This document shows, piece after piece, positions 58,178 through 64,000 of a stretch of DNA of 64,000 nt (its first letter is position 1; each line of letters begins with the position of its first letter). The position numbers were made by a program, and so were the translations under genes. Below the pieces are notes generated by a model, which did no database searches, was not told the origin of the DNA, and was given only the letters and a program-made list of their open reading frames with translations. The stretch comes from Pyrenopolyporus hunteri. Lineage: Eukaryota > Ascomycota > Sordariomycetes > Xylariales > Hypoxylaceae. The stretch is from assembly GCA_902806595.1 (NCBI GenBank), contig CADCXC010000044.1:992001-1056000 (forward strand). Direction: 5' to 3'.

Positions 58178-60067
58178 CTATACAACTGGTTCGCGTAATA
58201 GCATTTGAAATGGCGTTGGCCCTGCATTAGCAACCAAGAACTTGTCGCGCGAGGTTCTATCTTCGTCCTGAACAATCCATGTGATGTCTGCCGTGCGCTC
58301 CGTCGACTTAAACTCCTTCCCGCCTAATATGATACACTCAATACCTGTCTCGTTTTCGTGAAGTTCTAGTCGGTATTTGATCGCAACATCTCGTGAGATC
58401 CAATTCTTTTGAATCGAGGGATCCCGAACCACTTCGACATGGATGGGCCGAAAAGAACTACCACCCGGAACGTATATAGTTGCCATAAGTGGCTACTATG
58501 TTTCTTTGTTAGTCCATAAAAACCAATTCCCCAGAGTCGTCAATCGAGTCGCCACGTGGCTCTTCGGCATGACAACGAATTCTATCCGCTAGGATTTTGA
58601 CCGCGGATAACGAGTGACGCAAAAGAGAACTCGGCGGCACGTACCTCCGTATTTTGCGTACCACCACCGGCCTGCCCACCCCGGAATAAGCTTCCGCTGC
58701 AACAAGTCCCGCAGTATTTCGCCCCTCCAGATCGTAGAATCTCGTCTCTCAAGTCCATGGCTTTGGGTCGACGGCTCGAGTCCCAATCTAGCATCTTCTC
58801 GGCCCAGTCTAACGGCTCCTTGTATCTAGCGTCACCCTCTCTCAGAGATGAAATCACTTCTGTAATCGCGTTTGGGTCTGCACTGAATCTTTCCGAGCTA
58901 TATGACCTCAGCGTTTCATACACAGTGTCTCTTCCCTTTCCGTTTAACACGGCTGCCATTTCCAAGAAGACACATCCAAGGGACCAGATGTCAGAACTCG
59001 AGTTCCTCGGTTGCCCGTTGAAAAGTTCTGGGGAGCAATACTGTAGTCAGATGAGCACCTACGCATATGCCTATTCCAAAGGAACCCCGGAACCCAAGTT
59101 ATATCTGTAATGGGGTAGATAATGGGCTAGATAGCGGGAATGTTGATCGAACACTTACTTTTGTAGTCTTTTTTATTTCTTGGTGGGTCGTTGTAATCCC
59201 AGACTTGCCCCAATCCAAGGAAATTCCGAAGTCGGTCAGCAGGATGTTGTTACCTTTGACGAGAATATTCTCTGGCTTAATATCCTTGTGACGAATTTCC
59301 ACTTTGAAGTGCAGGTAGGCCAGAGAGGTGGCGAGGCAGCCAAAGAACCCGGCCAAAAGGAGCTCGTCCGGATTCCCATGGTAGCGATCAAGGAACACTC
59401 CAAGGTCGTAGTCGGCTACGGGGCTCAACAGCATGCCTACATAATCGGTCCCGGTATAGCTGGCGGCAAGTCTGATGAAATGCTTGTGGTGAAAGTTTCG
59501 CAACTTGCGTAGCGCACTCAGCTCTCCCCTGATGTACTTCATATGCTCGAGTTCCTCCAGGTAATTTTGTCGGCGCGTAGAACGTTTCAAGGCATATACC
59601 GAGCTACTAGTATCTTCGGTATACTCCACCTTGCAGACTTCTGTATGTAACGTTCTGCCTAGTTTGCCCAAATATCGCAGTGTCTTGGGCATACCTGAGT
59701 CTTGGTCGATAGCGGATGGCTCGAGATGAAAGTGCTCTCCAGGCCATTGTTCGCGAGATCCGACCGTGAAACGGCTGTCGAGGAGCCAGAGTTGGTTCTT
59801 GTTGAGCCTACTGTGCTCACTCGGAGATAGTCTTCTAATGAAGCAGTCTCTAAACATAGGGATCCAGAAGTCGGACACGCCATCCTCCAACTGTTTGAGA
59901 ATAATCTCATGAGTGACCCCTATGTCATTAAGGGCGACCACTATCTTCGAAGTATATGCATACTCTCGAAGCTTCGGCTTTGCTTCGATAATACTTCGGT
60001 ATTTAGCGTCATCAGTAGGGGTCAGTTCGCTTTGGATTTCTCCACTGTGGGCCTGCTGATCTGCCAT
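58178..60067 (-). CDS. Ser/Thr protein kinase with C-terminal retropepsin-like domain
   Basis: Three exons (60067-59159, 59040-58645, 58492-58178) join in phase 0 to 539 residues. An N-terminal region of about 130 residues is typical of fungal accessory kinases. The kinase domain is complete: Gly-rich loop LGKLGRTL (133-140), Lys161 in YALK, catalytic loop HKDIKPEN (260-267), DFG at 279-281, CSPE (305-308, exon 2) and DIWSLGCVFLEM. It should be active. After a Cys-rich YCGTCC stretch, exon 3 adds about 105 residues with WISRDVAIKYRLEL and PFQMLL, resembling retropepsin-like domains of fungal proteins. If the second intron is not used, the kinase stops at 58582 and the last part would be a separate 102-residue frame from 58486; only about 95 bp would then separate them, which favours fusion. 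The gene is divergent from the HeLo-pseudokinase. Confidence 0.75.
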
Positions 60068-60842
60068 TTTTGGAATGGCACCTCCTAATATCGTTCGTGC
60101 CTATATACTGGTAGGTACTAGGTGGGTAGATAGGTAGGTACTTACTCGAAATCTAAGAGGAGCCTCTTGTGTTAGATAACCAACCTGGTACCTATGCAGG
60201 TAGGTAGTTATGTACAGCAGGTACCATTTATAACTTCATAAGAGTTGAGATTCAATAGGGTGGATAATTCGAGGTTGACTTACACGGGGAGAATACCAAC
60301 CTTCGAATAGTGGGTGAACCAATATTATATAGGTATGTAATACCACCTAGGCAGATTTGAAAGTGCGATTCATCCTAGAATGTTCCTTGGGGGAGCTTCG
60401 CCACTATTTTCTGCGCAGAGCCTCAATTTTTGAACGCAGCTTAAGGGAGGGGAATTATACGGTGCGTTGCAAAAATGCAACCAGCCCTTCTACCTGCTGC
60501 TTATCTCTTTCTACGGGTATCTAGGGGATCGTCGGTTTCACAGACTTCACATATGACAGGTAACAAGTATATGAGAATCATGATTCGCTTGACGACTGCC
60601 ACTTCATATTACCGATTGGTAGGCGGTGTCATTGATTTCTTACCTACCCCTCTTTTTATCAATATACAAACAAGGCCCTGCGAGCCTCCGCGGGAACGAC
60701 AACCTTTTCGAGTAAGACGATCGAGTAAGGCTGTCAGATTCTAGTTGAAAGAACAAACGCCGGAGGAATCTTTGCTCACCGAAAGCTATCTGCACCAAGC
60801 AAGCTTCACGCTGTTCCGCGTACGGCTGAATATAGACTCGCA
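60068..60842. promoter_or_regulatory. divergent promoter region of kinase and HeLo-pseudokinase
   Basis: This 775-bp space separates the starts of the two divergent genes, so they may share regulation. It contains TAGG motifs at about 60110-60142 and a small perfect hairpin (GTTGCA / TGCAAC, 60466-60481). The 89-codon frame inside it has no motif. Confidence 0.5.
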
Positions 60843-62856
60843 ATGGCCGACCCGCTATCGGTATTAGGCCTAGGCTTCGGTGCCGTGTCTCTCATTCTAC
60901 AAATCACAGACGAATGCATTAAGGGTGCGCTATATGTCGCTTTAATAGCGGCTTTGGCTAACCGTAATAGGATACAAGTACTTCATAGAGGCCGCCCATA
61001 TGTCAGAGTCATATCGACACTTGAGGACTGTGATTCAAATCGAACAGCAACGGTTCCTCGCTTTTGCCATGGCAGCTGGCCTCTTATGCGAAGAGGGAAA
61101 ATTATGTGCTACTCTTCAAGTTAATCGAGAACTGCTCCTGGATGCCCTTACCGAGGTCAACACACTCTTCAAAGAATACGAGGAGAAGAACGGAAAATAC
61201 GAATATATTGTAGGTAAAAGCAATGTTGTATGGGATGATGAGGGCGAACCTCAAACAAACCTCATGGATCTACTTTGTATCAATCCCAGGAACGCCACCC
61301 CGATAAGAGCAAAAGATGAAGATAAAGAACGTCCTTCTTTGCCTAGAGGTTTCGGCAGGCTGAGAAGTCGGACGACAGCGGCTGCCTGTAGATTGCGGAC
61401 AATAATCACGCAGCCTAGGCGCCTTATCTGGGTCAGTTTCGACAAGGAAGTATTCGAGGCGCTTATTAGTAAGCTTCGGGAGCTTAACTCGTTTCTTCTG
61501 GGGCTTCTCAGTGCGGCTGAAGCAAAGGATTTGAAGAAATTAGTCGAAATGAACTATCTGGAACTCTTACAACAGCGACAAGACATAGAGAGCTTGAAGA
61601 CCCTCGTGAGAGCCCTAGATTGGGACGCTACTAGCTCCCGCCAGGCGCCAAATCAACTGTCTCCTGATCCATGCCGATATCCAAATGTCGAAGCAGCGAT
61701 CAAGGGAAGACAAGTTGATGAAGGGGAGAAGAGATATCTAAGGAGTTTAGCTAGGGTCAAGGTTCGCCATATCGAGATTGACCAGCTACAAGACGGCGAA
61801 ACATCTCCGACTTCGGGTACGTGTACTACTGCCATGTCTTTGAATCTCTCCTCATTTCGCTTCACCCGAAATTCTTTCGGTATATATGAACGAGAAAGGC
61901 GGCCGACTGCCTCTTGGAATGGCTGTGATGTTTGGATTGAATGGGTCGAACGACGACCCTATAAAGCAATGCCTCTGCGTGAAGAGCGGGTCATGCGCCT
62001 TACTAAACTACTCTGCGACGGAGTTCCGCCGGCTTTTCGAGCCCCGCGTTGCTTGGGGTATATTAAACACCCAACATATGAACGTGGTGTAGACTTTGGA
62101 ATGGTGTTTGAAAAGCCATCAGGAATAGGTGGGGAGCCAGTCTTAACGACACTCCGCCAGTCATTAGGCACTCTACCCAAACCTACCATAACTACAAGAG
62201 TGTCGCTCTGCAGCGCACTAGCCGGTTGCCTTTTTAGTTTACACGCAGTTGATTGGACGCACAAGGGGCTGAGGAGCGACAACATCTTATTTCTTGGCAC
62301 AGGAGTAACCGGGCTGACTCTCGAAGAGCCGTATGTCACGGGGTATGACCTTTCTCGACCAAGCGACATCCCCGAAATGACCGAGGAACCCCCATGCGAT
62401 CCCAGGTATGACGTTTACCGGCACCCCTATGCACAGTCCGGGGAAGCGAGGAGCCGCTATCGCAAGTCGTATGATATGTATAGCTTGGGGATCATTCTTC
62501 TAGAAATTGCTCTGTGGAAGCCTATAGAGGACGTCTTAGGGATCGATAACTTGGCGGCAACGAAACCGAACGACTTACGAAACGTGCGTAAGAAATTACT
62601 AGGCCTGCCAGAGAACGACATCGGAATCGGTGGTACTACACCCACGGCACTGGACTCGGAGTATCTACGCGGAGCGGCACGCAAATTCGGCGACTCGTAC
62701 TGTCACGTCGTGGAGATGTGTCTCAGCGCCGATGAAGTAGAGAAGCCAACATACAGGGGGGAATCCCCGATGTCCATTTCCTTCAGGTTACGGACGATGT
62801 TTAAGGAACAGGTTATAGAAAAGCTTGAGTTGATGAAGGAGGCACTGAGAGGCTGA
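60843..62856 (+). CDS. HeLo-domain (HET-S/LopB type) pseudokinase
   Basis: Two exons (60843-60924, 60971-62856; 46-nt intron) join in phase to 655 residues. The N-terminus (MADPLSVLGLGFGAVSLILQ, then YKYFIEAAHM and RHLRTVIQIEQQRFL) matches the HeLo prion-inhibition domain (about 1-210), a helical bundle that in HET-S inserts its first helix into membranes and kills the cell. The second half (about 330-640) has a kinase fold, with SYDMYSLGIILLEIALWKP near 500, but lacks catalytic residues: the ATP-binding Lys is Glu351 (VWIE), HRD is HKG (458-460), and DFG is DLS (487-489). It is therefore a pseudokinase. HeLo and the four-helix bundle of animal MLKL are regarded as related, so the whole protein has an MLKL-like layout. 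No amyloid motif is visible. Confidence 0.87.
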
Positions 62857-63736
62857 GTCTAGTCTGCTTCCCGTGTCTACGGAGTGTTCTTGGACAGATT
62901 GTGAAAAATGAAAACGCGAGTAGGGGAGGAGACCCGGCCTCGACGCCGCATAGTGAGTATTTTCGAACGAGTTTAGTACCGATGTTACATATAGAAAGGT
63001 AAGTCCGCCGAGGGTTACATATTTCCTAATTTGACAAATTATGTGTACCAACGACTTCGACTTTAAACATGATAGCAATCAAGTATTCGCTCTACCGAAG
63101 AACATACGACTGACTCATACTGGTTTTGCTATACTGCGCCCTCGGGACGCTATGCGTTAGGGGTGAGTCCAGACCAATGGGGGTATCAAAATCGTTGCGA
63201 TGTTAAGGATAGGGGGCTAAGTACTCTATGTAAGTAATGAATATTTTAGAAATACGTGGCATCGGATGGGGATCTGCGTAGTTAATGCCGTTGTAACCCT
63301 TAATTTATGCGCAGTTCTCGGAATGCGCGTGGATACGTGCCTAGAGAACCGCTGCTGGTAACGAGATGGGGCGTATCTCCAGCTGTATGCAAATGCAGCG
63401 TTTCCCCGAGTTCGCCACATATGGTTGAAGTATTAAGAGACACATAGGTGGGTGGGCTTAAACGTTAGACACCAAGCATTCCACCTCCCTTGGGCCGCTT
63501 TCTTAAAAATATCTTGTGACTAGAAGTGGCTATGTTGCGATCCAATATTAACACTCAGAAGCTGGCTATCGCCGGGATATTGATGTGACTTGATTCGACG
63601 CTTCCACACCGACGTCTAACTACTCGCTTGCCATGCGCAGGATTATCGAAAAGGGTGAGAATAGGCACTCATACATGGTATAAAGCCGTATACTTATTTT
63701 GGTCAGGCACAGTCCTGACAATATGCGCCGTGAACC
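62857..63736. other. intergenic region
   Basis: The 3' ends of the HeLo-pseudokinase gene (+) and the hydrolase (-) face each other here. Only incidental short frames are seen. Confidence 0.45.
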
Positions 63737-64000
63737 CTATACTAGCGGCTCGAAACCCTGGGGCAACGGGGTCTTTTCAACCCACGCTCGCACCCCTCTA
63801 GCGAATAATAAGGGGTACTGTAAGTTCCACGCATGAATGGCATCTTTCACTATGAACGCGCGCGACTCCATACCATCGCTTGAGCCCAATGACTGCAATA
63901 GTTTACCCATTTCTCGCATGCCCTCAACGTTGTCCTGCTTGCCTGCGGCGACCAGCGCGATCCTCTTGTCCTTCTTCCCAACATCTACCATGTCGTCTCG
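63737..64000 (-). CDS. alpha/beta-hydrolase-fold protein, C-terminal part
   Basis: The frame is open across the right edge of the window (it reads R-D-D before the first internal Met at 63991), so only the last 87 residues are present. They contain ALVAAGKQDNV, whose Asp is probably the catalytic acid position, and DAIHAWNLQ, whose His fits the catalytic His of alpha/beta-hydrolase-3 esterases, followed by a final helix. The nucleophile elbow lies outside the window, so activity and substrate cannot be judged. Confidence 0.65.
   Translation of the reverse strand, partial: RDDMVDVGKKDKRIALVAAGKQDNVEGMREMGKLLQSLGSSDGMESRAFIVKDAIHAWNLQYPLLFARGVRAWVEKTPLPQGFEPLV

Noticed and set aside
1..64000. 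CRISPR arrays, bacterial operons, rRNA genes
   Set aside because: No regularly spaced direct repeats, no ribosome-binding-site gene chains and no rRNA-like stretches were found; the gene structure is eukaryotic throughout.

Overview
The window looks like nuclear DNA of a filamentous ascomycete (Pezizomycotina, probably a Sordariomycete). The reasons are many short GT-AG introns (46-150 nt), intact splice phases in every reconstructed gene, a QDE-2-like Argonaute, HET and HeLo incompatibility-type domains, a GPI-anchored pepsin-like protease, and a block with the dinucleotide signature of repeat-induced point mutation (RIP). All exon models were built by hand from reading frames, splice signals and remembered family motifs. 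No database search was run.

Layout. 1-1600: extremely AT-rich block, almost free of CpA/TpG (RIP-like). 1.6-8.6 kb: gene-poor, with one small C2H2 zinc-finger reading frame and a cluster of palindromes. 8.6-21.1 kb: conserved genes: Ras-like GTPase (+), GPI-anchored aspartic protease (-), AMMECR1 (-), glutamine-dependent NAD synthetase (+), Rieske/DUF455 fusion (-). 22.5-26.3 kb: a 63-residue secreted peptide gene and a multi-spanning membrane protein. 26.3-30.7 kb: no convincing gene. 30.7-34.1 kb: Argonaute (-). 34.1-38.8 kb: gene-free, rich in (TAGG)n palindromes. 38.8-44.8 kb: RNA14 (-) and ASF1 (+), divergent. 45.9-47.6 kb: flavocytochrome b2-like dehydrogenase (+). 48.1-49.7 kb: broken HET-domain gene. 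50.76-51.25 kb: a 489-bp Tc1/mariner-type fold-back MITE. 52.4-54.5 kb: PTR2-type peptide transporter (+). 54.5-58.2 kb: gene-poor, with hairpins and a possible retropepsin-like remnant. 58.2-62.9 kb: a divergent pair, an active-looking Ser/Thr kinase (-) and a HeLo-domain pseudokinase (+). The right edge cuts the 3' end of an alpha/beta-hydrolase (-).

How the parts relate. The 8-21 kb and 38-47 kb stretches are housekeeping (NAD synthesis, mRNA 3'-end formation, histone chaperoning, flavin oxidation, signalling). Argonaute (quelling or RNAi) and RIP are two genome-defence layers seen in the same window. The 48-63 kb stretch has the features of an accessory self/non-self recognition region: a decayed HET gene, a transposon, and a kinase next to a HeLo-pseudokinase. 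The last pair resembles the kinase/executioner logic of RIPK3-MLKL and is the most interesting candidate system here; that functional link is inference.
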